Below, piece by piece: positions 1 to 11,329 of a DNA stretch of 64,000 bases. Position numbers and translations under genes: made by a program. Each line of letters opens with the position of its first letter. The first letter of the stretch is position 1. Source of the stretch: Manihot esculenta (Eukaryota > Streptophyta > Magnoliopsida > Malpighiales > Euphorbiaceae); the NCBI RefSeq assembly GCF_001659605.2, contig NC_035167.2:7725531-7789530 (forward strand), read 5' to 3'. Under the pieces are notes generated by a model. The model saw only the letters and a program-made list of their open reading frames with translations. It did not search any database and had not been told where the DNA came from.

Positions 1-2
1 TT

Positions 3-3000
3 CCAGCAGAAAATGAGAGTTTCCACACTATAGTGGACGCAGCCAGGAAAATGGAAGCTAGTGCCAATATTCAGAAACAGTCAAAGGCACAGGCTTCGGG
101 TTCTAAGGCCCCCAGTGCAGGCACTTCAGGCAGCAAGAGATGGGATAGAGCAAAAGGAACAAAGAATAAGTTCTGGAGTAAAGTGAAGTCAGGTCTGGGA
201 ATAGGTAGTGGCTCAAGCTCTGGCATAGCTCCAGTATGCAGACGATGCGGAAAACCACATGGAGGAGTTTGTCGGTTGGGATCTACAGCTTGTTTTTGAT
301 GTGGACAGGAAGGGCATATTGCTCGGGATTGCCCGCAGGTGACATTTGCACCATCCCAGCAGATGAGTTCAGGTAGTGTGGTACAGCCAGTTGTTCGGCC
401 AGTAGCTTCAGTCATGCCTCAGAGTAGTGGCAGAGGTAGAGGGAGAGGGGCAGCCTTTACTTCAGCAGCAGGTTCCCGAGGTGGAAATCCGGTAGCCCCA
501 GCACGGATTTTCACAGTGACACAGGAGGAGGCTAACACGTCGAACACAGTGGTGTCAGGTACTCTCATCATTGGGTGTTCAGATGTGTATGCTTTGATGG
601 ACCCCGGTGCTTCTCATTCCTTTATTGCTTCGAGAGCCATAGAGAGATTGGGTTTGATCAGTTCTGAGTTAGAGTATCCTCTCTGGGTCAGTGGACCTAA
701 ATGTGACCCATCAGTGGCAGTGTCAGTCTGTCGTTTCAGTCCAGTGTTTATAGAGGGTAGATACCTTCCAGCTGACCTTGTGGTTCTAGATTTGACGGAT
801 TTTGATGTCATTCTAGGGATGGATTGGTTATCTACATATAGTGCTACTTTGGACTGTAGAGAGAAGCTAGTGAGTCTCAGAGACCAGGATGGGTCAGAGT
901 GTGTCTTCAGAGGAGACATGAGAGGTACACCCAGAGGTATGATTTCTGCCCTTCAAGCTCGTCGTTTGCTTCGGAGGGGTTGTTAGGGGTTTCTAGCTCA
1001 TGTGAGAGAGCTAGACAGTCAGGTTAGGGAACCAGCCACCGTACCAGTAGTCCGAGAGTTTCTCGATGTGTTCCCAGACGATTTACCAAGACTCCCACCT
1101 GATAGGGAGATAGGGTTTGAAATTGAATTGCTGCCAGGTACCAGACCTATCTCTATTCCTCCCTACAGGATGGCACCAGCAGAGTTAAAAGAGTTAAAAG
1201 AACAGTTGCAGGACTTGGTAGATAAGGGTTTCATCCGCCCTAGTACCTCACCTTGGGGTGCTCCAGTGCTTTTTGTCAGAAAGAAGGATGGATCCCTCAG
1301 ACTTTGTATCGACTACAGACAGTTGAACAAGGTCACTATCAAGAATAGGTATCCTCTACCTAGGATTGATGATCTATTTGACCAGCTAGCTGGAGCAGGT
1401 TGTTTCTCTAAAATAGATCTGAGATCCGGGTATCATCAGTTGAGAGTCAGAGAGGCAGATGTGCCTAAGACAACTTTCAGGACCAGATATGGGCATTATG
1501 AGTTCTTAGTGATGCCGTTCGGGTTGACTAACGCCCCTGCAGCATTCATGGATCTCATGAACCGAGTTTTCAGTGAGTTTCTGGATCACTTTGTCATTGT
1601 TTTCATCGATGATATTTTAGTGTATTCCAGAGATGCAGAAGAGCATGCCCAGCATCTGAGGATAGTTTTGCAGACACTGAGAGAGCATGGTTTGTATGCC
1701 AAGTTCTCGAAGTGTGAGTTTTGGTTGAGGAGCATTGCCTTCTTGGGACACGTGGTATCAGCAGATGGTATTGAGGTAGACCCCAAGAAGATAGAGGCTG
1801 TAGCTAACTGGCCTAGACCCACAACAGTGACTGAGATTAAAAGCTTTCTAGGACTGACAGGTTACTACAGGAGGTTCGTTCAGAACTTCTCAAAGATAGC
1901 AGCTCCGATGACCAAATTAACTCAGAAGAACCAGAAGTTTGTCTGGTCAGACCAGTGTGAAGAGAGCTTTGAAGAGCTCAAAAGGAGATTGACAACAGCA
2001 CCAGTGTTAGCTCTGCCTGTGAGTAATGAGGATTTCACAGTGTTCTGTGATGCATCTCGAGTGGGATTGGGTTGTGTGTTGATGCAGAGTAAGAGGGTGA
2101 TAGCTTATGCTTCTAGACAGTTGAAGAAGCACGAGTTGAATTACCCCACCCATGACCTAGAGATGGCAGCAGTTATCTTTGCACTTAAGATGTGGCGGCA
2201 TTACCTCTACGGGGTGAAATGCGAGATCTTCACCGATCACAAGAGTTTACAGTACATCTTGAGTCAGAGAGAGTTGTATTTGAGGCAGAGAAGATGGATT
2301 GAATTGCTCAGTGATTATGATTGTAAGATCCAGTATCATCCGGGTAAGGCAAATGTTGTGGCAGACGCCCTAAGCCGGAAGTCACTAGGCAGTCTATCCC
2401 ATATAGCAGCAGAGCGGAGACCAGTTGTGATGGAGCTTTATAAGCTCTTAGACGAGGGATTACAGCTAGAGTTGTCTGGTACAGGTGCGTTGATAGCACA
2501 GATGAGAGTGACACCTGTGTTTCTGGAGCAGATAGCTCAGAGACAGCATGAGGACCCTGAGTTAATGAAAATTGCCAGGACTGTTCAGTCAGGCAACAAT
2601 GCAGAGTTCAAATTTGATAGCAAAGGGATCCTTCGCTATGGGAGTCGACTTTGTGTGCCAGATAGGGGCAGTGTGAAGGAAGACATTATGAGGGAAGCTC
2701 ATAATGCAAGGTATAGTGTTCACCCAGGAGCCACCAAGATGTATCAGGATCTAAAAAGGGTCTATTGGTGGCCAGCTATGAAGAAAGAAGTGGCACAGTT
2801 CGTAACAGCCTGTGAGGTTTGCCAGAGGGTGAAACTAGAGCATCAGAAACCAGCAGGAATGCTTAACCCATTGCCGATTCCAGAGTGGAAATGGGAGAAC
2901 ATAGCCATGGATTTTGTAGTGGGTTTACCAGCTACGTCCAACAGGATAGACTCTATATGGGTGATAGTGGACAGACTCACGAAATCTGCTCATTTTCTGC

Positions 3001-3944
3001 CAGTACGGAGTACCTATTCTGTGGATAAGTTGGCACAGGTCTATCTGGATGAGATCGTGCGATTACATGGAGTTCCAGTGTCTATAGTGTCAGACAGAGG
3101 ACCTCAGTTTACCTCCCGCTTTTGGCGAAGTCTGCAGAGTGCTTTGGGCACGAGATTAGAGTTTAGCACTGCTTTCCACCCACAGACGGATGGACAATCA
3201 GAGAGGACCATCCAGACCATCGAGGATATGCTTCGACTGTGTGTGTTAGACTTTGGCGGTTCTTGGAGGTAGTATCTACCTTTGGTGGAGTTTGCCTACA
3301 ATAACAACCATCATGCTAGCATAGGAATGGCTCCTTATGAAGCTTTGGATGGGAGGAAGTGCAGATCCCCTGTTTGCTGGGAAGAGATAGGAGAGAGGGC
3401 TCTTGCAGGGCCAGAGTTAGTAGAACTGACCAGTCGAATGGTGCCCATGATCAGAGAGAGAATCAAAACAGCGCAGAGCAGACAGAAAAGTTATGCAGAC
3501 GTTCGCAGAAAGCAGTTAGAGTTCCAGGAGGGTAATTGGGTATTGCTGAAAGTGTCTCCAATGAAAGGAGTGGTTCGTTTTGGGAAAAAGGGTAAATTAG
3601 CTCCACGGTACATTGGACCCTTTGAGGTGTTGCAGAGGATCGGAAATGTGTCGTATAAGCTGGATTTACCTGCTTCTATGGAGCGAATTCACCCGGTATT
3701 TCATGTTTCTATGCTACGGCAGTTTGTGTCAGATCCGAATCAGGTGTTGAGTGAGCCTGAGGTGGAGATTCATACGGATCTCACCTATATAGAGCAGCCA
3801 GTGCGGATTCTGGACACACAGATCAGACAGCTAAGGAACAAAGAGATTCCGATGGTGAAAGTCCTGTGGAACCACCATAATCTAGAAGAGTGCACCTGGG
3901 AGACGCGAGAGTCGATGCTCCAGCAGTATCCCTATTTGTTTTGA
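3..3944 (+). pseudogene. Gag-Pol of element A, 5'-truncated by the window, three nonsense codons
   Basis: One reading frame runs from position 3 to the stop at 3942-3944, broken by TGA at 297-299, TAG at 984-986 and TAG at 3270-3272. No frameshift is visible. In order it contains the end of gag, a CCHC knuckle (the first stop falls inside it, after its first Cys), an RGRGRG tract, a protease with DPGAS, a reverse transcriptase with FIDD, RNase H, an integrase with an HHCC zinc region and D,D35E (DFVVGLP, SDRGPQF, GQSERT), the GPY/F region and a chromodomain ending in YPYLF. The stops correspond to AGA, CAA and CAG codons in element B. The product would have copied and integrated the element; this copy is dead. 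Confidence 0.9.
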
Positions 3945-3984
3945 GGTTAGTTTCCTCCGTTTGTTGTGTTATTTGGTGTCGAAT

Positions 3985-4000
3985 CATTCGAGGACGAATG
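3985..4000 (+). other. Conserved stem-loop just upstream of the polypurine tract (element A)
   Basis: CATTCG and CGAATG form a 6-bp stem around an AGGA loop, five bases before the polypurine tract. The same stem is present in B, D and F, extended to 9 bp in D and F. It may help plus-strand priming or RNA 3' folding; its function is not known to me. Confidence 0.5.
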
Positions 4001-4005
4001 TTCTT

Positions 4006-4018
4006 AAGGGGGGGAGAA
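4006..4018 (+). other. Polypurine tract of element A
   Basis: AAGGGGGGGAGAA lies immediately before the TG of the 3' LTR. It is the plus-strand primer of LTR elements and is identical in B, D, E and F. Confidence 0.85.
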
Positions 4019-6273
4019 TGTAATACCCGGCTGGAGACCGGCATCGGAATTCTACTTTCCGGTGGAATTCGGGATGTCGGAAGCCTCTAGACGGGTAGGA
4101 TTTATGTTTTACTCCAGTGTTATGCTGAATGAATTGGTTTGAGGTTGGAAGAGAAAAGGCTATGGAGAATTTTGCCATGTTCGGCCGCCGAAGGTAAGTT
4201 CGGCCGCCGAAAGTGCCCAATGTTTGGCTTCCGAAGTTCAGGTTCGGCCCCCGAATGTTGCATGGTTTTGCATGCGATTCGGCAGCCGAAGCTGAGATGG
4301 CTAGCCAACTATTGAGCATTCCTTAGTCAGCATTTTGGACAGATGTTGGCTCCACACCCTGTCCAGAAGCTTGGCCACATCTCTTATATGGTACAGCTCC
4401 TGCAAAGGTGTGTGTTTTGTTGGTTTTCACAAGGTGGTGAAGGTTTTGAAGCAAAAAGCTTAGGTTTGAGAGTTTATGAGTGTGAGAGAGTTTTCTTTGT
4501 TCAGATCGTGCATCTTCTTGTATACAGGAGGTAAGTGAAGATCTTGAACATGTTTTATTGTTTTACAGAAGGTTTATGAAGGTTTGGGTAGAGATGCATG
4601 CTTAGGTGACAAAGGGTGTTTTTGATGGTTTAGCTTGTAAGCATGATATGTGTTTTGTTTGATGTGTTTGTTGGGGTTTTTAGGTAGTTTTGGACCCCTT
4701 TGTACATATACATGAGTATATGTGTGTTGAGGAGTTGAGGTATTCATGTTTTGAGAGCTGGAAGGGATGGAGGAGCTTGTTTGCCGTCGGGGCTGAGTTC
4801 TGGAGGAACTCAGGTTCGACAGCCGAAGGTTCATTCGGCCGCCGAACCTCTTGCATGGTGGCTTAGGCTGCCACAGCTTACCCCCGCGAGTTTTGAATGT
4901 TCGGCTCTGTTTGGGGGATTCGGCCGCCGAATTTGCCGCCGAAGGTTAGAGACTTTCGTCTCTGGAGTGCCTTTTGGCCCCCGAAACTTGCCCCCGAAAG
5001 GGTTCGGCCGCCGAAGCTTAAGATTCGGCCGCCGAAGGTGCTTGAGTTTCGTCTCTGGAGAGGACTTTCGGCCGTCGAACCTGCCGCCGAAAATGTTCTG
5101 TCCAGCTTTCTTTTGCATGCTTTGCATGGATGTTAGAGTGAGTTTAAGGGTATTCCTGGGGAGTTTACTAGAGTTATTCATCAGCTTGTTTGGTTCCTCA
5201 TTTGAGTCCATCTGTATAGGTACAGATCAGAGGAACCAGAGAGAGCAGCAGTGAGTACTGCTCCAGAGTGATCAGAGCCTGCAGAGTCAGTCAGTTCAGA
5301 TAGCCGGAGGTGAGTGGAACTAAACTTAATTCTTTTACTTGCACAATGGAATGTTTTAGCATATCTCATGCATCATGATTATGCCTTAGGTTGATTGCAT
5401 TAGTATCCACGAATATGTTGCATTGCATCGTTATTTGTTGATGTGGGTAAATGCTGAATGATCCCATAGTCGCAGACAGGAAGTCCATGAGCCTTTGACT
5501 ACGCCCTGGCAGGTATAGCAAGTCCAGGAGCCTTTGACTACGACCTGGCAGGTATAGCAAGTCCAGGAGCCTTTGACTACGCCCTGGCAATGGTAACTAC
5601 AGAGGTGTTATATACACATATACATATATGACAGGAAGACCAGGTGCTCGATTCTACGCCCTGGCACAGAGTTACTGGGACTATGTGGTGACAGGTTTAC
5701 TCTTGATGTGGCTTGTCTGTGCTATGGTGCATTCCATGAGATCATGTTTTACTGAGATGTTTTACTGTTCTACTCACTGGGCTATAGAGCTCATCCCACT
5801 CCCTTAACCCCAGTTTTGCAGGTTCCGTATACAGTGTACAGGGACAGTCCAGCAGGATACAGAAAGAGTAAAGAGATGTGTAATAGTGTAGAGTGGACAT
5901 GTAATGTTAAAGAGATGTAATAGTTATGTTTTCAGTTCCAAATGTGCTTGACTTGTGATGTAAATATGTTGTTTTGTACATGATCTGTCTATGTATATGT
6001 TTTCCTGTATGTGTGAAAACCAGGCTTAACAGGTATGAGTTAACCCATCTAGAGTAAGCTCTAGTCAGGGGTACAGCGTACAGAGTACAGAGATAGTGCA
6101 TGCACAGGTTAAGCCTTGGTTCAGAAAAGAGATTTTATTTTTCACAGAAAATGTATGATCATGTATGAGTTTTCCAGGTACACAGAGAGTATAGCAGGCT
6201 TGCTACGGGTTCTGGCGGCCTTAAGCCGACCTGAGTCCTAGCGCCGGTGACGGTCCATTTTAGGGTCATTACA
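4019..6273 (+). repeat. 3' LTR of element A
   Basis: The 2255-bp LTR begins TGTAATACCCGG right after the polypurine tract and ends GGGTCATTACA. It contains palindromes of the TTCGGCCGCCGAA type, two splice-donor-like sites (GGAGGTAAGTG near 4527 and GGAGGTGAGTG near 5307), a short tandem repeat around 5473-5665 and an acceptor-like CCCAGTTTTGCAG near 5820. I see no good TATA box. It is clearly diverged from B's 3' LTR, so the two are not a pair. Confidence 0.85.
5473..5665 (+). repeat. Tandem minisatellite in the LTR of element A
   Basis: Four units of about 40 bp each end in TACGCCCTGGCA or TACGACCTGGCA. Most open with a CCAGG-like half that could pair with the CCTGG end. The last unit has diverged in its middle. 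A related repeat occupies the same place in every chromovirus LTR here. Confidence 0.75.
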
Positions 6274-6338
6274 CCATGAGTTATGCATGTGCTTTATTGA
6301 TGTTTATGTGCTAAAGTGTTATGTTATGTGTTGTTTTT

Positions 6339-6341
6339 CAG
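6339..6341 (+). promoter_or_regulatory. Splice-acceptor-like site before gag (element B)
   Basis: TTGTTTTTCAG stands 9 nt before the gag ATG. The same T-rich CAG occurs 8-9 nt before gag in C, D, E and F although the surrounding leader varies. It would suit removal of a leader intron rich in upstream ATGs. Confidence 0.45.
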
Positions 6342-6350
6342 AGAGTAAAG

Positions 6351-9300
6351 ATGAGAGGAATTCATCGATCAGCTCGATTGACTGGAGTCCCACCAGATAG
6401 TGAGAGACCAACTGCTCGTCCTCCTGCATTGCCAAGGGCAAGGTCTCAGCGATCTAGCAGGGAAGGTACATCAATAGACCCTAGAAGGTCTGTAGACGAG
6501 AGCAGAAGGGGAACAGCGAGAGGAGAAAGATCCGAGGAAAGGAGGGAGGCAATGGAGATTGACCGGTCTAGAGATGATAGTATGGGTATAGGCAGATTTG
6601 AGGAAGGTATGGGAGAGTCGCAGGTAGGCGTTCAGGCCTCAGGTTTTGGCTATCCAGCCTTTCCGCAGGACCCAGAGTATCCAATGGGAGGTATGTCGGA
6701 GTACTCTAGTTTTGTCCCATATCCTCCTTACATGCCATATATGCCGTATCCTCCTTACTATCCACCATATCCTATGTATCCCCCTTCCCCTACTCATCCA
6801 AGTGCAGCACACACAGAGCCAAATGTCCCAGTACCACCACCACCAGAACCAGTAGCCCCTGTTGTTGACAGACATCAACCTAGCTCATCTGGAGGTAAAG
6901 TGCAAATGACGGAGTACTTGAAATTGGATGCTCCTAAATACAACACGGGAGATGATCCTTTTGACTACCTCATATCAGTTAGGATGATAACTAGTGAATT
7001 GGAAGCTGATGATAGTAGAGCCATGGAGATGGCAGGGTTTACACTTAAATGCAAGAAGGCCAGAGAATGGGTCAAGAATTATGTGGAACCCAGGATGAAC
7101 AGTATGTCTTGGGGAGAGTTCGCCAATGAGTTTGCAGGGTGGGCTTTTCCTGACAGTTCTAGGGAGATGAAAGTCATAGAGTTTGAACAGTTAAGACAAA
7201 CAGATGAAATGAGTGTTGATGAATTTACAGATAAATTCCTGGATTTGCTTCAGTATGTGGGTCAAGCCTATGATACTGATCAGAAGAAGGCAAGGAGATA
7301 TACTATGAGACTGCATCCCAGGTATTCTTCCTTGATTCTTCCAGCAGAAAAGGAGAGTTTCCACACGATAGTGGACGCCGCCAGGAAAATGGAAGCTAGT
7401 GCCAATATTCAGAAACAGTCAAAGGCACAGGCTTCGGGTTCTAAGGCCCCCAGTGCAGGCACTTCAGGCAGCAAGAGATGGGATAGAGCAAAAGGAATAA
7501 AGAGTAAGTTCTGGAATAAAGTCAAGTCAGGTCTGGGAATAGGTAGTGGCTCAAGCTCTGGCACAGCTCCAGTATGCAGAAGATGCGGAAAACCACATGG
7601 AGGAGTTTGTCGGTTGGGATCTACAGCTTGTTTTAGATGTGGACAGGAAGGGCATATTGCTCGGGATTGTCCTCAGGTGACTTTTGCACCATCCCAGCAG
7701 ATGAGTTCAGGCAGTGTGGTGCAGCCAGCAGCTCCAGTCATGCCTCAGAGTAGTGGCAGAGGGAGAGGGAGAGGGGCAGCCTCTACTTCAGCAGCAGGTT
7801 CCCGAGGTGGAAATCCGGTAGCCCCAGCACGGATTTTCACTGTGACACAGGAGGAGGCTAACACGTCGAACACAGTGGTGTCAGGTAATCTTATCATTGG
7901 GTGCTCAGATGTGTATGCTTTGATGGACCCCGGTGCTTCTCATTCCTTTATTGCGTCGAGAGCCATAGAGAGATTGGGTTTGATCAGTTCTGAGTTAGAG
8001 TATCCTCTCTGGGTCAGTGGACCTAAATGTGACCCATCAGTGGCAGTGTCAGTCTATCGTTTCAGTCCAGTGTTTATAGAGGGTAGATGCCTTCCAGCTG
8101 ACCTTGTGGTTCTAGACTTGACAGATTTTGATGTCATTCTAGGGATGTATTGGCTATCTGCATATAGTGCTACTTTGGACTGTAGAGAGAAGATAGTTAG
8201 TCTCAGAGACCAGGATGGGTCAGAGTATGTCTTCAGAGGAGACAGGAGAGGTACACCCAGAGGTATGATTTCAGCCCTTCAGGCTCGTCGTTTGCTTAGG
8301 AGGGGTTGTCAAGGGTTTCTAGCTCATGTGAGAGAGCTAGACAGTCAGGTTAGGGAACCAGCCATAGTACCAGTAGTCCGAGAGTTTCTCGATGTGTTCC
8401 CAGACGAACTTCCAGGACTACCACCTGGTAGGGAGATAGAGTTTGAAATAGAATTGCTGCCTGATACCAGACCTATCTCGATTCCTCCCTACAGGATGGC
8501 TCCAGCAGAGTTAAAAGAGTTAAAAGAGCAGTTGCAGGATTTGGTAGATAAGGGTTTCATCCGCCCTAGTACCTCATCTTGGGGTGCTCCAGTGCTCTTT
8601 GTCAGAAAGAAGGATGGATCCCTCAGACTTTGTATCGACTACAGACAGTTGAACAAGGTCACTACCAAGAATAGGTATCCTCTACCTAGGATTGATGATC
8701 TATTTGACCAGCTAGCTGGAGCAGGTTGTTTCTCGACAATAGATCTAAGATCCGGGTATCATCAGTTGAGAGTCAGAGAGGCAGATGTGCCAAAGACAGC
8801 TTTCAAGACCAGATATGGGCATTATGAGTTCTTAGTGATGCCGTTCGGGTTGACTAACGCCCCTGCAGCATTCATGGATCTCATGAACAGAGTTTTCAGT
8901 GAGTTTCTGGATCACTTTGTCATTGTTTTTATCGATGATATTTTAGTGTATTCCAGAGATGCAGAGGAGCATGCCCAGCATCTGAGGATAGTTCTGCAGA
9001 CACTGAGAGAGCATGGTTTATATGCCAAGTTCTCGAAGTGTGAGTTTTGGTTGAGGAGCATTTCCTTCTTGGGACATGTGGTATCAGCAGAGGGTATTGA
9101 GGTAGATCCCAAGAAGATAGAGGCTGTAGTTAACTGGCCCAGACCCACTACAGTGACTGAGATTAAAAGCTTTCTGGGACTGGCAGGTTACTACAGGAGG
9201 TTCGTTCAGAATTTCTCAAAGATAGCAGCTCCTATGACCAAACTGACTCAGAAGAACCAGAAGTTTGTCTGGTCAGACCAGTGTGAAGAGAGCTTTGAGG

Positions 9301-11251
9301 AGCTCAAGAGGAGATTGACAACAGCACCAGTGTTAGCTCTGCCTGTTAGTAATGAGGATTTCACAGTGTTCTGTGATGCATCTCGAGTGGGATTGGGCTG
9401 TGTTTTGATGCAGAGTGATAGGGTGATAGCTTATGCTTCTAGACAGTTGAAGAAGCACGAGTTGAATTACCCAACCCATGACCTAGAGATGGCAGCAGTT
9501 ATTTTTGCACTCAAGATGTGGAGGCATTACCTCTACGGGGTTAAATGCGAGATCTTCACCGATCATAAGAGTTTACAGTACATCTTGAGTTAGAGAGAGC
9601 TGAATTGAGGTTGATCAGTGATTATGATTGTAAGATCCAGTATCATCCGGGTAAGGCGAATGTTGTGGCAGACGCCCTAAGCCGGAAGTCACTAGGCAGT
9701 TTATCCCATATAGCAGCAGAGCGGAGACCAGTAGTGATGGAGCTTTATAAGCTCTTAGAAGAAGGGTTACAGCTAGAGTTGTCTGGTATAGGTGCATTGA
9801 TCGCACAGATGAGAGTGACACCTGTGTTTCTGGAGCAGATAGCTCAGAGACAGCACGAGGACCCAGAGTTGATGAAAATTACCAGGACTGTTCAGTCAGG
9901 CAACAGTGCAGAGTTCAGATTTGACAGTAAAGGGATCCTTCGCTATGGGAGTCGACTTTGTGTACCAAATAGGAGCAGTGTAAAGGAAGACATTATGAGG
10001 GAAGCTCATAATGCGCGGTATAGTGTTCACCCAGGAGCCAGCAAGATGTACCAGGATCTGAAAAGAGTCTATTGGTGGCCAGCCATGAAGAAAGAAGTGG
10101 TGCAGTTTGTGACAGCCTGTGAGGTTTGCCAGAGGGTGAAACTAGAGCATCAGAAACCAGCTGGAATGCTTAACCCATTGCCGATTCTAGAATGGAAATG
10201 GGAGAACATAGCTATGGATTTTGTAGTGGGTCTACCAGCAACGTCCAATAGGATAGACTCTATATGGGTGATTGTAGACAGACTCACAAAATCTGCTCAT
10301 TTTCTTCCAGTTCGGAGTACCTATTCTGTGGATAAGTTGGCACAGATCTATCTGGATGAGATAGTGAGATTACATGGAGTTCCAGTGTCTATAGTTTCAG
10401 ACAGAGGACCTCAGTTTACCTCCAGATTTTGGCAAAGTTTGCAGAGTGCGATGGGCACGAGATTGGCGTTTAGCACTGCTTTCCACCCACAGACTGATGG
10501 ACAGTCAGAAAGGACCATCCAGACCATAGAGGATATGCTTCGACTGTGTGTGTTAGACTTTGGCGGTTCTTGGAGGCAGCATCTACCTTTGGTGGAGTTT
10601 GCCTACAATAACAGCCATCATGCTAGCATAGGGATGGCTCCGTATGAAGCTTTGTATGGGAGGAAGTGCAGATCCCCTGTTTGCTGGGAAGAGATAGGAG
10701 AGAAGGCTCTTGCAGGGCCAGAATTAGTAGAGATTACCAGTAGAGTGGTGCCCATGATCAGAGAGAGAATTAGAACAGCGCAGAGTAGACAGAAAAGTTA
10801 TGCCGACGTTCGCAGAAAACAATTAGAGTTCCAAGAGGGTAATTGGGTCTTGCTTAAAGTGTCTCCAATGAAAGGAGTGGTTCGTTTTGGGAAGAAGGGT
10901 AAATTAGCTCCCCAGTACATTGGACCCTTTGAGGTATTGCAGAGGATCGGAAATGTGTCGTATAAGCTGGATTTACCTGCTTCTATGGAGAGAATTCACC
11001 CGGTATTTCATGTTTCTATGCTACGGCAGTTTGTGTCAGATCCGAATCAGGTTCTGAGTGAGCCTGAGGTAGAGATTCTTACAGATCTCACCTATATAGA
11101 GCAGCCAGTGCGGATTTTGGACACACAGGTCAGACAGCTAAGGAACAAAGAGATCCCAATGGTGAAAGTTCTGTGGAACCACCATAATCTAGAAGAGTGC
11201 ACCTGGGAGACGCGGGAGTCTATGCTCCAGCAGTATCCATATTTGTTTTGA
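6351..11251 (+). pseudogene. Gag-Pol of element B, broken by one stop and one frameshift in RNase H
   Basis: The frame opens at the conserved MRG(T/I)(R/H)RSARL start. It continues through an Arg-rich N-terminus, a Pro/Tyr-rich tract, gag core, CCHC knuckle (CFRCGQEGH), protease (DPGAS), reverse transcriptase (FIDD) and most of RNase H. At 9591-9593 a CAG is now TAG, and a small deletion just after it (about 9597-9616, compared with A) shifts the frame. The rest of RNase H, the integrase and the chromodomain then run open to the stop at 9.6-11.25 kb. In the protease region GMDWLS has become GMYWLS. It was a full-length polyprotein and is inactive now. Confidence 0.9.
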
Positions 11252-11316
11252 GGTTAGTTTCCTCCTTTTTATGTGTTCATTGTTTGTTTTAGGTCCATTC
11301 GAGGACGAATGTTCTT

Positions 11317-11329
11317 AAGGGGGGGAGAA
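11317..11329 (+). other. Polypurine tract of element B
   Basis: AAGGGGGGGAGAA directly precedes the LTR TG. The usual CATTCG-AGGA-CGAATG stem-loop lies just upstream (about 11296-11311). Confidence 0.85.

Larger units (their letters stand above)
1..6273 (+). mobile_element. Element A: 3' part of a Del/Tekay-type Ty3/gypsy chromovirus
   Basis: The window opens inside the gag of this element. It carries the rest of Gag-Pol (to 3944), a polypurine tract (4006-4018) and a complete 3' LTR (4019-6273). The 5' LTR, primer site and gag start lie left of the window. The chromodomain after integrase and the LTR of more than 2 kb place it in the Del/Tekay chromoviruses. Its 3' LTR is followed directly by the middle of element B's leader, so A most simply inserted into B; the predicted duplication is CCATG (6274-6278), whose partner would be outside the window. 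Confidence 0.85.

Noticed and set aside
4751..5254. Open frames of 60-230 codons in the LTRs on both strands (for example 4751-5254, 11816-12496, 25749-26063, 46082-46483) with FGGRT or SAAEP repeats
   Set aside because: They are translations of the TTCGGCCGCCGAA palindromes and recur in all frames of every LTR copy. No start, domain or codon pattern supports a protein.
5473..5665. Possible CRISPR-like array
   Set aside because: Repeat units are few, variable and inside a plant LTR; there are no unique spacers or cas genes.
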